From: Guadua angustifolia
Taxonomy: Eukaryota > Streptophyta > Magnoliopsida > Poales > Poaceae
DNA length: 64,000 nucleotides
Assembly (NCBI GenBank): GCA_036346375.1
Contig: CM070500.1
Location: 71,924,525-71,988,524 of the forward strand
Direction of reading: 5' to 3'
The translations under genes were made by a program, and so were the position numbers. Under the pieces are notes generated by a model, which was not told the origin of the DNA, made no database searches, and saw nothing but the letters and a program-made list of their open reading frames with translations. Shown here one piece after another: positions 46,514-58,000 of the stretch (within the stretch, counting starts at the first letter, position 1; each line of letters starts with the position of its first letter).

Positions 46514-48041
46514 GAAGAATTCAGATGGCGATCAGAGGGGGGGTGAATGATCCCAAATAAAAATTTTGTCCACACAAAACAATCCACCCAAGCTCTTGAA
46601 GAAAATACTCAAAAGGAAGTAAACAAGAAGGAGAAAATACTTTGTAGAGGCGGTGCTACCACAGGAAGACCGGTAGCTCTGGAGGCCGGTAGTATGGCAC
46701 AATAAGCGGTAGCACCAGGCTCAAGAATGGCAGCAAGAACAATCTAAAAACAGCACGACTCAAAAGCAAATTTTGAGGAATCTTTTGATCAGCTCGATAA
46801 AAACTTACGAAACTTGGTAGATGTACTCCTAAGGAAGTCAAGAACTCATTCCATCCTTTAATCGCAAGGATTGACAACAAAGTTCTAACCTTTTTCACTT
46901 GAAGGAAGAACAAACCAAGTTGGAACAATACTCAAGAACTTGATCTAAGACTTGCTTGTGAGGTTTTGATGATCAAGATGATCTTGGATAGCCTCCCACA
47001 TGTCAAAGCAAGTTAGAACACAAGTCAAAAACTCCATAAATGTGATCTTGAAAAATGATTCACTTAAGAGCACAAAACCAATTTCTTGTAAGAAGAATGC
47101 ATGGATTGCCTAGATGATTGGGATATGATCTAGAATAAGATTCATCCATCAATCAACATCCTCGGCACAAGAAGCAAAAGCATGTAGAAGGAGGGGAGGC
47201 AAATCCAAATTGCGTAAATGTAAATTACAAGAATGTAAGTGTGGAATTTAAGACATAATGTAATTGCGTAAAGGAAATTAAGCATAAGAAAAATGATTTG
47301 CATTTCTAGAAGGGAGGTTTACAAAAGCCTCACATACAAGTGGGCAAAGGTCAAAGGAGCACAAAACCTCTAAAACCTTCAAGAGGGAGAAGGCTACCCC
47401 TACCCCTCTATTTATACTACTCTTGGACTGCCTACCACCCTTGGATGAGTCCCTCGACCCTAAAGCACTCCATCAAGGGTTAGGATTGACCCACTCATAT
47501 AGCCATGCATGGGCTAACCCAAAACTTCCAAACAAACCGGATTTTCTTGTATGGTTTTCAAAGTACACTAACTATACCTGCTATTCTATCAACTAGATCA
47601 CAATCCGACGATCCTCCTTGATCCACGCAGCATCTAGCTAGCATCATTTTCCTTTCCTTGTCTTCTAGGCTTGCCATGACTCCGTCTTCGATCATTTTTC
47701 GGTGATCCTCGACCATCTAGACCTCCGGTGCGCTTTACCTAATCCCGATCGTCTTCCACCTAATTATGATCCAGCACCGTCGTTTTGCAACCATAAAAAA
47801 TAAGGAAACACATCACATAACAATGTCCAGAAAGATATGCAATTAAATTTCTAAAATCATAATTTTTAGATCAATCACGCTAATTAGGACCGGTGCTACC
47901 ACCCCCTGGCCGGTAGCACCGCCCTTCATCGTAAAATCAAAATATCCCTCTTTGGAATTTTTACACTGGCCATTTGTGCTGGTGCTACCGCTCGGCCGGT
48001 AGCACCAACTTGCCTGAACTCCTAAAAACACCATCTCGGGA
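46514..48041 (-). repeat. 5' LTR of the degenerate Sirevirus, truncated
   Basis: It begins (plus reading) TGAAGAATTCAGATGGCGATC and aligns with 33081-34107 plus 37204-37745. About 200 bp that should carry the outer end (the counterpart of 37746-37945) are missing: homology stops near 48041 after CATCTCGGGAT. Palindromic GGTGCTACCG/CGGTAGCACC pairs recur at 46660-46720 and 47889-48006. Confidence 0.8.
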
Positions 48042-48663
48042 TCTTCCTATCAACAAGTTCCGACAATCACTACAATTGCATTGGAACAGGCCGATCTTAT
48101 GAAAATTCAAGAACACCTCGCTTCCTTCTTGTTGCATGAAGTCATATATGTAAAAGGCGAGTTCTACTCTATCTGACCTGATGAGTGAATTGTAGTGGCA
48201 TATGCGTAGTGATACTTGTGCTATGAATTTGTGAATTGTAGTGATATATCTGTCAATTATGAATTTGTGAGTTAGTTAATTTCTGCATTCAATTGATTAA
48301 TATATCTGAGTCATTTTTGAAATAGATGTGTTGTGGTTTAATATGTAATCTGCTTCTGCTCTGATGTAATCTAAGTTGTTTTGTGATGGTATATATGTAG
48401 TTGTGTTTGTGTCTGTAATCTACTTCTTTTAGAGGGAATGACTAGCATTTTCTGAAGTTACCCAATAAACACGAAATGCTTTAGCAATACAAAATCATAT
48501 CACAGCCAGTTCCTTAGAAACAACCGTCTGTGATATATATCATGTCACGGACGGCTAGGACTATGAATCATTTGTGATAATAGACCATCACAGACAGATT
48601 GCTTATAAGCGGTTTCAAAACCGGTTGTAAAATCCGATTGTGATAGCCCATTCCTTAGTAGTG
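48042..48663. repeat. CACTA right end: coding-like remnant and subterminal repeats
   Basis: At about 48100-48170 a plus-strand frame reads KIQEHLASFLLHEVIYVKG then a stop, possibly a protein tail, unidentified. From 48490 to 48663 the words ATCACAGCCAGTTCC, ACCGTCTGTGATA, TCACGGACGG and CATCACAGACAG mirror the left subterminal region at 25340-25640. The terminus is TAGTAGTG at 48663. Confidence 0.65.
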
Positions 48664-49639
48664 ACTAAGCCACCTAGCTAATGATAGTACACTAACAAAT
48701 TGAAAAGACGGTCAAAAAGAACGAATGATGCCATCAGATGCCACTGGTCTCATCCATGCTAGCTACAAACTCTACTATTGAGAAGGCATCGATTGCAAGG
48801 CATGGGAATCTGCACAAAGTCTGCTTGTGCAAAACTAAATCATCGATCACCTTAAATTTGCCCAGAGAATATGTCCATCAGAACCCCATTAGCTTGTACA
48901 CGCTATCCCTATGATCTATAGGTATCCTTTAATTAACACATTGTTTACAAGCTTGTCGATCAAAAAGCAGGCACTGGCTAACAGAGAAGAGCAAACTAAA
49001 CGCAGCAATTCTTGACCTAAGAAAAGGCTACACTATCACATAGATAATTACTACAATTATAATGTGACGTACGTACTTTGTTTAGTTAAAGCAAGCAGGC
49101 AAGTATATATAAAAGGATTGGAACTCTGACCACCCATGTTTTGACGGAAAGTTTGGCCTGTCGCACACCAAAATGTCTGCCCACGTGTATAAATGTCACT
49201 TTTATTCCGTTATGACTTGTGACAACTGAACAGGAGGATTGCTAATCTATAAATATACTTAATTAATGCAAGCGGATTAAGGGACCATATCAAATGAGAA
49301 CCAATGTTGAAATGTATAGGAATTGCTAGGAACAATTCAGATTGATCTTCAAATCCGTTGGATTGAATCTAAATTACTCAAATCAATCACTAGAAACTTA
49401 CTGAAAGTTGATTTAATTAACGACCGATCGAGTCACTGAGATATATATATGATACGAGAGTTCTCGTTCCTATTTCAAGAGTAAGTTCCTACTTTATACG
49501 CTAGCTCCCACTAGGAAAGCTAGCATTCAGTCTACCAATTCTATCAATCAATCTATTAGGAAGACTGCCCTTTTTCTTGGTGCCAATCCGCCCCAATTTA
49601 GAAAGATTATGTATTAGTGGCCGTTAGGTGCGTGGTTAA
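48664..49639. other. Intergenic sequence, nothing recognised
   Basis: AT-rich, no ORF with protein character, no terminal repeats. It could be older host DNA between transposons. Confidence 0.4.
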
Positions 49640-50661
49640 TATCAATGCAAGTCATTACCCAAGGTTTAAAATCTCGTTTTCAGTTGACATCTTGGAGGTA
49701 GTCGGAATCCAAAATTTGACCGAGATCTTAAAATTTCGAACAAATTTTGGATGAAATACAAAAACAAAAATTCAAATGTGGAATTTATTGAACCAAGATT
49801 TCTAAAATTTCGTTTGAAATTGCCAAAATCTCGGCAAATTTTAACCAAACGAAAAATGGTTCAAACGATATCAAATTTTTTGTGGATGGTCCTGACACGC
49901 CACTAATGTTCCATAAAATTTCAGATGATTATCAAGCTTGACAAATTTTTAAAAATTCTGGCAGTGGTACTGTCCTGATAAAAGGTTGATCTGCAAATTT
50001 GGACCAAATGAAAAATAGAACAAACCATGTTATAAAATTTTGAAAATTTTTGTGGATGGTTTTGATGTATCAATAATATATCCATCAAATTTTCCAATGA
50101 TGAAAAAGCTTCGTAAATTTAAAAAAATTCTGAAAGTGCAATTGTCCTGATAAAAGCCCTATCGGTAAAATTCAACCGAATGAAAAATGGTTCAAACCAA
50201 GTTAGAAAATCAAACTTTAAGAATTTTCAAAAATTCTAACAGTACTATGTCCTGTTGAAAGCCTGATAATCAATATATAGATTTGCTTTAACAACCAAAA
50301 AAGGTTTAGATTTTTGAAAATATTACATAAGGGTCATAAGGAAATGCATAAGCTCTCACAAACATTTTGAATCATGATCACACCCCAGTGAATTCATAAA
50401 ATTCTTACAATGGCACTGTACCAATTATGTTCTTTCTATTTTTGAATTTTCAAATATAACAAATGAAATTCAATGCATACATAGATTTTATTGAGCAAAC
50501 AAAAAAGTTTAGAATTTTTGAAAATGTTAGACAATGTTACTGAGGTAATTTTTAAGCTCTCATAAAAATTTTGGATCATGATCACAGTCGAGCAAATTTA
50601 TAAAATTCTAACAATATTAGATTTAGTTTCTTATTTTTCTTTTGTCAATTAATTCGGCGCT
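49640..50661. repeat. Diverged tandem repeats, units of about 175-220 bp
   Basis: Words such as GTCCTGATAAAAG, ACCAAATGAAAAATAGAAC / ACCGAATGAAAAATGGTTC and TTTTTGTGGATGGT recur at about 175-bp spacing from 49,840 to 50,240. A second pair of units (AGGTTTAGATTTTTGAAAAT ... GAATCATGATCACA and AAGTTTAGAATTTTTGAAAA ... GGATCATGATCACA) lies at about 50,295 and 50,510. Strongly diverged; no coding potential. Confidence 0.6.
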
Positions 50662-50670
50662 GTTATGAAT

Positions 50671-50939
50671 AGGATTTTTTTAATAATACATTTTTTTAGA
50701 AATTGCAAAAAAAAAATACGTCAAAAAAATACAGAAATGTACCCCTATCGGCCGTTGGTTCGGCGACAGAAAAATCTCACTGAACCAACAGACGACAGAG
50801 GGCCACATCGCTGGATCAACGGGCGACAAGGCGTCACGTCGCCCCAGTTGCCCGATCGTCTGGCGACAGATCAAAAATTGCCTATCCATTGGGTGACAGT
50901 GGGGGTGCAGCCCTCTGTCGCCCCACCAAATGGCGACAA
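50671..50939 (+). repeat. MULE left terminal inverted repeat with GGCGACA motifs
   Basis: It matches the reverse complement of 61921-62014 joined to 54840-55007. It contains GGCGACA or close variants at 50762, 50790, 50822, 50862, 50891 and 50932 and one inverted TGTCGCC at 50916; these are candidates for transposase binding. CCAATAAAAGG just inside it (50943 onward) may serve as a CCAAT/TATA-type promoter. Confidence 0.85.
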
Positions 50940-50984
50940 AGTGGCCAATAAAAGGGCATCGTGCAGCACTGTGCTCATTTGAGT

Positions 50985-51110
50985 CGAGCCAGAGAGGAAA
51001 CGCAGGGAGACTGAGAAGAGAAAAAAGGGAGAGAAGGGAGAGGAGAGGAAAAATGGGAGAGAAGGGAGAGGAGAGAAAAAAAGGAGAGGGAGAGGAGGGA
51101 GTGCTGCACG
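50985..51110 (+). repeat. Polypurine (GA-rich) tract in the MULE leader
   Basis: About 110 bp are almost entirely A and G (GAGAGGAAACGCAGGG then repeated GGGAGAGAAGGGAGAGGAGA units). It lies between the TIR promoter region and the transposase start, so it would be in the 5' leader. An ORF of 69 codons across it is low-complexity. Confidence 0.85.
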
Positions 51111-51542
51111 ACCACGTAGAGGTAATTTTGTCTATTTAATTTGTTTAGCAATAAATTATGGTGGGGTAGAAATAGTTTTAGATCTAGTTAAATTTAGATG
51201 TTACAGATAGATTTTGTATATTTTTCGTAATTTAGTACGTACATGTTTTTAGGAATAATAATATAATTTTAGAAATTTATATGGTTTTTACAGATAGAAG
51301 TACGTTGATATATATTCTTAGGAATGTACATGTTTTTTACGGATAGAAATAGAGAGGTATATATTTTCAGGATAGGAATGTAGATAGATCTAGGTATATA
51401 TATATATTTTTAGGAGTGTAGTTATTTTTCTACAGATAGATCTATATTTTTCTAGCATATATATAGATATAATTATATTAGGTTTCACTATATTTTGTAT
51501 GAAAAGAAATTAATTTGTGGGTGAATAAATGGGTTCGCAGAT

Positions 51543-54303
51543 ATGGCAAAACGAGTTCCATTTAGAATTTATTATAGAGAAGGGGTTGTCATGTATAGTT
51601 TAGAGGGTGCGGATCTGAGTAACTTCTAGTATGTGGACAGAAGTTTGAGTAGGGTCGAAGAGCGCACATTTTCTTTTGTATTAAATTGGTTGTATTATAC
51701 CTTTTAGATGGAACAAGAGAAGTACCATCTAAAGTTATTTTACTTATGTAGTATGCAAAATGATTCTATTTACTAGGAGCTAGTTGACCTGAAGGGAACC
51801 GCGTCGTAGAGATCATATGTGAGGGAGGCAGAGCAACGAGGATGGTATCGGGTGCTTTTAGTGCAAGCATATGATAGGGTTGTTGCCCCCCAGCAGCAGT
51901 TGGACGCCGGTGAGTGTAGTGAGCTTCAAAATGAGTTCAGTTATGGTGATACCGAAATTAGGGATCTAGCTGTGAGCAGCATGTTCAGCAATGCAATGAG
52001 GACATCATTTGCCAAAGTGGTGAACAAGTTGAGTTTAGGGAGGATGATGAAAATATTGGACAAGAAGCGCGGGTACAAGTAGATGAATGTAAGCAAATTG
52101 AGGAAATAATAGATAGGATGGAAGAGAAAGACCGTGAGTACTCCAGAACAGAAGTGGAAGATGACGATGAGTCGGATGAGGAAGATAGAGGTACGGAGCC
52201 GCTTGTGCCAGCCGAGTGGAGCACGTATCAATTTAATAAGCTAGTTGTCAATGAAAGCAATGATACATCTTGGCAGTATAGTGACAATGAGGTTAGGCCT
52301 AACAGTATGTACCTGACAAAAGAGGTAGTGCAGGATGCTGTGAAAGATTGGGGCTTATCATTAAGAAGGACTTTTAGGGTTAAAAAGTCCACCCCAACCT
52401 GCTACGACATAGTGTATGAGATCCATGGATGCCTCTGGAGAGTGCACGCGTACAATCCCAAATGGGGTACGCATTGGCTATGTTCGAAGGTTGAGCAGCA
52501 TAGCTATATGACTGAGGAAACACTGATGGCTCACAGGAACCTATCATCCAGATATGTCATGGACATCATGTACGCAGAGATAGTGGAGAACCTAAAATTT
52601 GAGCCCCGTACTATTATTCAAGCAATCGAGAACAGATATCAGTATACAATTAGCTACAGGAAGGCATGGAGGGTGAAACAGAAGGCATTAAAAATGAGGC
52701 TTGAGAAGTTTAAAGACTTATACCATAATCTACCCGCACTGATCGATTGCATTCAGGGAAGAAATCCTGACACTTACTATGATTATCAAGACTGTCCGTC
52801 AAGCAAGTGGCCAACGAAGAGGCATCTGAAGAGAGTGTTCTTAGCATTCGGAGCTTGCATTAAGGCGTTCTATCACTGTCGACCATTGTTGTGCGTGGAC
52901 AACACATTCTTGACCGGAAAATACAAAGGGCAAATATTGACAACTGTGGGCGTTGATGGAAATAATCAGATTCTACCTGTTGCCTTCGCCTTTGTAAGCG
53001 AGAACTATGAGAGTTGGTTGTGGTTTCTACGGAACTTGAAGATCGGAGTGGTGAAAACTCATCAAGATATGTGTGTGCTGCATGACAGGCATACTGGTCT
53101 GCTTAGTGCTATCAACCAGTTGCAAACAGGGGAAGAGGAGCCATTTCCATGGCTTGACTTGCAGAGCCGATGGTGCATGAGGTATTTGGGTGCAAACTTC
53201 TATAAGCAATTCAGGAACAAGAAACTTATGAATATGTTCAAAAGACTATGTAAGCAGAACCAAGAGAGCAAGTTTCAAACTCTGTGGAAAAATCTTGATG
53301 ATCTGACAAGAAAATACAAGGAGGAGCAGACGAACAATACTAGTGGCAGTAAAGCACAGAGCAGGCGGAGCCTCTATTCCCTCTGCCAATAGAAAATGAG
53401 GCGACGAATTGTCGTCGAAGGCAAATGCCAATCAAATGTTTCTCAGACTGGATCAAGCACGAGCTGAAAGAGAAGTGGTCATTGTTACATGACACACATG
53501 GTGTCAGATACGGCGTGATGACCACTAACTTTGCAGAAGTTTACAACTGGGTAATAACAGGGATGAGGTGTCTCCCGTTGGTAGGAATTGTTGAGGGAGT
53601 GCTGCGGGGAACAATCAAGTACTTTGTAGACAGGCATCAAGCTGTTGAAATAGTAATGAGAGATGAGAAGTTCTTATACTCTTCTATGATCACTAAATAC
53701 ATGGATGAGAAGAGTCAAAAGGCGGCCAAGCATAGAACTATCAAAGTTGGTGCACGAACACTGCGCTTTGAGGTGATTTGCAGGGATAAAGGACGGCGCG
53801 GAACCAACCACAAGGTTGTCATCTAGGTTTGCATCTTACAGGCTGATTGCAAATGCTCGTGTAACAAGTCCTACCTTTTGCATAGGCCATGTTCTCATGT
53901 GATAGCTGCATTTTCTTTATTTGGAATGCAACATGGTACATATCTATCTGAATATTTTATGAAAGAAAGGGTGATGGCAACTTGAAGCCAGGAGCTTTAT
54001 GGTTATGGTGTTGTAGGTTCTTTCACCACAACTCCTAGTGTTGATGAAAGGTTTTGGGTTCCTGATTTTGATGCAAGAATATGGAAAGCAGGGCGTCAAA
54101 AAATAAGGCATATCCGAAATGACATGGATGAGTCTGAAGTTGACAAACGCGTGAAGAAATGTTCATTGTGCAACCAAACAGGACATACGTTCAAGAACTG
54201 CCAGGCACAAAACGAAGAAGACGAAAGAGGAGAAGGCAATCCGACAGCGGGGGTGGGATCATCATCTGCAAGGAGTTGTGGACGACGTTATCATACCAGG
54301 TGA
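51543..54303 (+). pseudogene. MULE transposase (MuDR/MURA type)
   Basis: A possible start is the ATG at 51543 (MAKRVPFRIYYREGVV), with several in-frame stops before 52,118. The long frame 52118-53392 holds the MuDR N-domain (SLRRTFRVKKSTPTCYDIVY) and the catalytic domain with first Asp in CVDNTFLTGKYKG and second in LHDRHTGLL. The CxxH motif is present as CMRYLGANF, with His replaced by Tyr. After a frameshift near 53,360 comes the catalytic Glu (NFAEVYNW). A stop at 53,824 precedes a SWIM zinc finger (CKCSC ... PCSH, about 53,846-53,900); another stop follows at 53,982, then a CCHC knuckle (CSLCNQTGHTFKNC, 54,159-54,203). It ends TGA at 54301. Inactive as written. Confidence 0.88.
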
Positions 54304-54839
54304 GAAGTTATTTGAATTAGCATATGCTATATGTCAAATTCATATTTTATTGATGTAATGTGTGTTGTATGAACTCTATTTTTACCTAATTGTAAGCAAG
54401 TTGCATGTAGTTGTGAGTGTTGTGGCTTGATAAATTATTGGAATGTGTTTCAATGTATTGTTCTGATGCTTGTATAGTTTTTTGTATGCATTTGTTTCTA
54501 CATATTGTTATGATGCTTGTATATATTTGCGCAAAATACTATCTAAAGACTCCTCAAAAGTTGGATAGGTCGTCAACTCCACAAATATACAGATGGAGAG
54601 GTGTTGTCGTCTTCGTTCTAAAGGTGATGCTGTTAAGGGTGAAATGTATGTTGATGACTTGATGTTCATCGCAATTACGCTAGCTAACTGTTGATCACCT
54701 ATGTATTGAGGATTATATTTGAGAAGCGTCATGTGTGGCTCTTGTACTACTTATCTGATGCGACAGGGGTATATTTCTGCATTTTTTTTAATTACGTGTT
54801 TTTTTTAAAATTTGTAAAAAATAAAAATCATCATTTTTT
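54304..54839. other. MULE 3' region with an extra partial terminus
   Basis: Non-coding. From about 54,763 to 54,830 the text GACAGGGGTATATTTCTGCA followed by T- and A-rich runs is a direct, diverged copy of the outermost MULE terminus (61,935-62,010: GACAGGGGTACATTTCTGTA). So a piece of the terminus is duplicated inside the element. Confidence 0.6.
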
Positions 54840-55007
54840 GTTCTGTCGCCATTTAGTTGGGCGACCTGGTCTTTGTTGCCTATTGGTTAGGCGATTTTTT
54901 TTCTGTCGCCAAACGATCGAGCGACTAGGGCGACGTGGCACCTTGTCGCCCGTTGATCCAGCGACGTGGCTCTCTGTCACCCGTTGGTTTGGTGAGATTT
55001 TTCTGTC
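54840..55007 (+). repeat. MULE right terminal inverted repeat, inner part
   Basis: The reverse complement matches 50767-50939 (for example TCGCTGGATCAACGGGCGAC). The outer part continues at 61921-62014 beyond the inserted LTR. Confidence 0.85.
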
Positions 55008-58000
55008 TGTAAGTTCAAGGTAGCTCTTGTATGATTTGGTGATTAATGACAAACATAGTTATTGACAATGTTTATTTTAAAGCAGTGCTTAATGACAAAC
55101 CTCTAATACACTTATTGATATGAGACTAATATGTTCATCGTGAAGATTGTTTTAGTCTCATCTTATTTAAAGGGAAATCATATATGAAAAGAATGAGTAT
55201 CCAACTTTGAGGTATGTGCTCGGTATTCCACTCTTATCTATTAGTGCATTTGTCATATGCATGTCATATTCATTTTGGTATAAACATTATCGCACTGTTC
55301 GTATTTTGCTCTTGGGATCATGTTCTTATTTAGTTCTTTAGTGATTCCCAAGTTGGCTCTTAAAATAATGGTTTTTGCCTGTGCGCTGGACCGGACTTTA
55401 GATACTCTTATCTTAGTTCGGCACTAGTCCAGTAAGATTACAATTTACGCCGGACCAAATCTCTCCTACAAAATATTTTAGTCCGGCGCCAACTTGAATC
55501 TATTGGTTGAACTTCTCTCTTTCTGAAAAGGTCCATAGCTACTGATTCTACAAAATTCCATCTACGACGGACCAAATATATTGGTCCGACATACATACTG
55601 AATTCTCATTTCTTCGCCGGACCAAAATCTTCTTAACTTCCTCTGTACGACGGACTAAATTTTTTAGTCCGGCGTGAACGTGGTTTGCTTGTCTTTGGAT
55701 TTTTGATCTTATATGACTATTCTTTAGTGATCCTTTGGTTACTTCTTTATAGACTTCACCATGCTTGATCATATTTGTGCATATAAGCTCACCATGAATG
55801 TTTCTATCATGCACAACCTTTGTGGAGTCTAATTTGGTTTAAATATTTGTTTCGATGTTGATCCATGTATCTATGTGAGTTTAATTCATTGGATCAATAT
55901 ATCTTCATGCCTTGATTTTAAGAGAGCTTATGATGGGTATTTGATAACTTGTGTTTTGGTGATTGAATTTGATTGTGATCGATTTGGATTTGGATGTTTG
56001 ACACTTTTTCGGAAGTCATTTCATGGGGAACGGACTAGATTTAGTGCTTAAAATATGCACTGTATCACCCTCTCAATCTAACAATAGGTTTCTCATTTAT
56101 GACAGAACAAATATTTTGGTCCGGCATACATGTTAAACTCCCATGTACGGACGAATCAAATTATTTGGTCCGCGGTACACAGGCTTTTGACAGTGTTTCA
56201 TATTTTGCAATAGCCTTCCCGTGTTCGAAAAAATAAAGTGTCTACATGAAAGTTGTAGAGAATTTCGAGACAAATCTTTTTCATGTTGATAACTTTTTCA
56301 TTTGAGTAACCGAAAAAATTATAAAAATTCGGGAAGTGGACTGAATTTCTATGTGTGCAACGGACGAAAATATTTGGTCCGTGGTACACAGGCTTTTGAC
56401 AGGGTCTTGATATTTTGCATTTTTGAGGGTCTTCCCATGCTCAGAAAAATAAAGTTCATATATGAAAGTTGTAGAGAATTTTGAGACGAATCTTTGTCAT
56501 GTTGACAACTTTCTAATTTGAGCAACTGAAAAATTCATAAAAAATCTTGAAATTGGCTGCTGTGTTGTGAAGGAAATTTTTATGTTCTTTGGTGTTGAAA
56601 TTGTAAATATTTCAATGCACATGTCCTCCTCATTCATATTCATTCATGTGCACATTATTAAGAAGATAGATATTAATTGAGTAATTTAAATTGATTTGCG
56701 TTGCAATTAATTTAAATAACTTTTGGTATTATTCTCACTAAGTGTATGAATCAAATGCATATACATCTCGGTGCACTTAGTAGGAGCATTCTTTTGTCAA
56801 GTGTTTCATATATATTGGGTTTCATTATCAAACACTTGTTGAGCTTAAAATTTAATGACTATCAAATATATCCATGCAAATCTATTGAGCTTTTGGGACT
56901 AATGTCTTTCTTGAGATGCTTTGAAGAGAATTAGGTCCCAAGAGCATGTGTGATGACCAAGACGTGATAAAGGATTGATTGTTAAGTCAAGATCAACTAG
57001 ACGATGATTCACCAAAAGCTGAGGATGAGTCAAGATCAATTTGATGAGAGGATCATCGGGCGGATGATCGAATCAAAGTCAATAGGACGGAAGTGCCTCA
57101 TGAGGTGATCAAGTCAAGGTTGACAAGACGAAGACTTCAACAATTATGACGGTCATCATGCACAACACATCAAGTAAAAAACATGAAGGTTAGAAGTGAA
57201 CCTAAAGATTCTCAAGGCCAAGGTATGACTAGTATAGGACTAAGGATGTTTCCTAGTCTTTCACCGGTCTTAGTGTTGGTGGAAAGACCGAATTGTTAGG
57301 ATAGTTGCCGTACTATCAAGAGGGGTCCGGATCGATGTTGATCGGACCGTTTCCAAGCTCTCGAGTGATGCACATTGAGTCTCTTTGCCCCTAAGTGAGC
57401 CTAGTGAAGTGTCTTGGGGTGTTAGAAGTGTTTAGTAAAAGAGAAAAATTAGTGGTGTCCAAAAATGTGAGGTTTTGGGTGTCTTTTGATTCCTTATGAA
57501 TTCTGCACTCATACTTTGGTATTTGGGTGTTGAGACCTTGTTAGATGGATAACCCTTCTTCTTAGCTTTCTATAGAGCCTAAGATCACCCAATTCCGAGT
57601 TCGGACGAGAGAGATATCGCCGTTTTCGTGTAGGCTGTACATGTAGTGACGTACCAAATATTTTGGTCCGTCGTGAATGAGATTTTGCATAGTCCAGTCC
57701 GTGGCAAATGTAAAATCCTCTGGTGCTGTCCCCAACGGCTAGTTTTGGGTTCCAACAGCTAGTTTTGAGTGTGTTGGGTATTTATGCCCCCTCCAGACTG
57801 TTGAGAACCAACTTTTTGCAACCCATTCATTATCCTTGAACTGAAGGTGTGAGAGAGAAACTTCTATGTGTTAGGAGTGTCCAAGACACTAATCTTTTGA
57901 GTATGATTAAGAGAATCCTATGTGAGATTAGTGTGTAATCAAGAGTGTTCTGTGTGTATCTCTCTTGAGTTTGATCTAGTGTTGTAACACCCCGGCGCCC

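Larger units (their letters stand above)
33081..48041 (-). mobile_element. Degenerate Sirevirus (Copia) element with gag-pol, carrying three insertions
   Basis: The 3' LTR is 33081-37945, the 5' LTR is 46514 to about 48041 (truncated), the primer site is 46499-46511, gag is 46458 down to about 43.8 kb, and pol is about 43,793 down to 40,323. A long non-coding spacer lies between pol and the 3' LTR (37946-40322), typical of Sireviruses. It is inserted in the CACTA transposase gene. The candidate left TSD is GATTC (33076-33080), but the right end is truncated so it cannot be confirmed. It carries a family A solo LTR, a short Sirevirus solo LTR and a Tourist MITE. Frameshifts and stops make it inactive. 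Confidence 0.85.
25327..48663 (-). mobile_element. Probable CACTA element, 23.3 kb with nested insertions
   Basis: The left end starts CACTACTATAGAAAGGAC and the right end finishes TCCTTAGTAGTG, whose complement is CACTACTAAGGAATGGGCTAT; allowing one gap, the two agree over about 20 bp. Both ends carry the same subterminal word (TCACAGACGGTT, CTGTCTGTGATA). Between them lies a minus-strand TNP2-type transposase pseudogene. Subtracting the nested insertions leaves roughly 4-6 kb, a normal size. The 3-bp flanks (GGC on the left, ACT on the right) do not match, so the ends may come from two related copies or have mutated. Confidence 0.6.
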
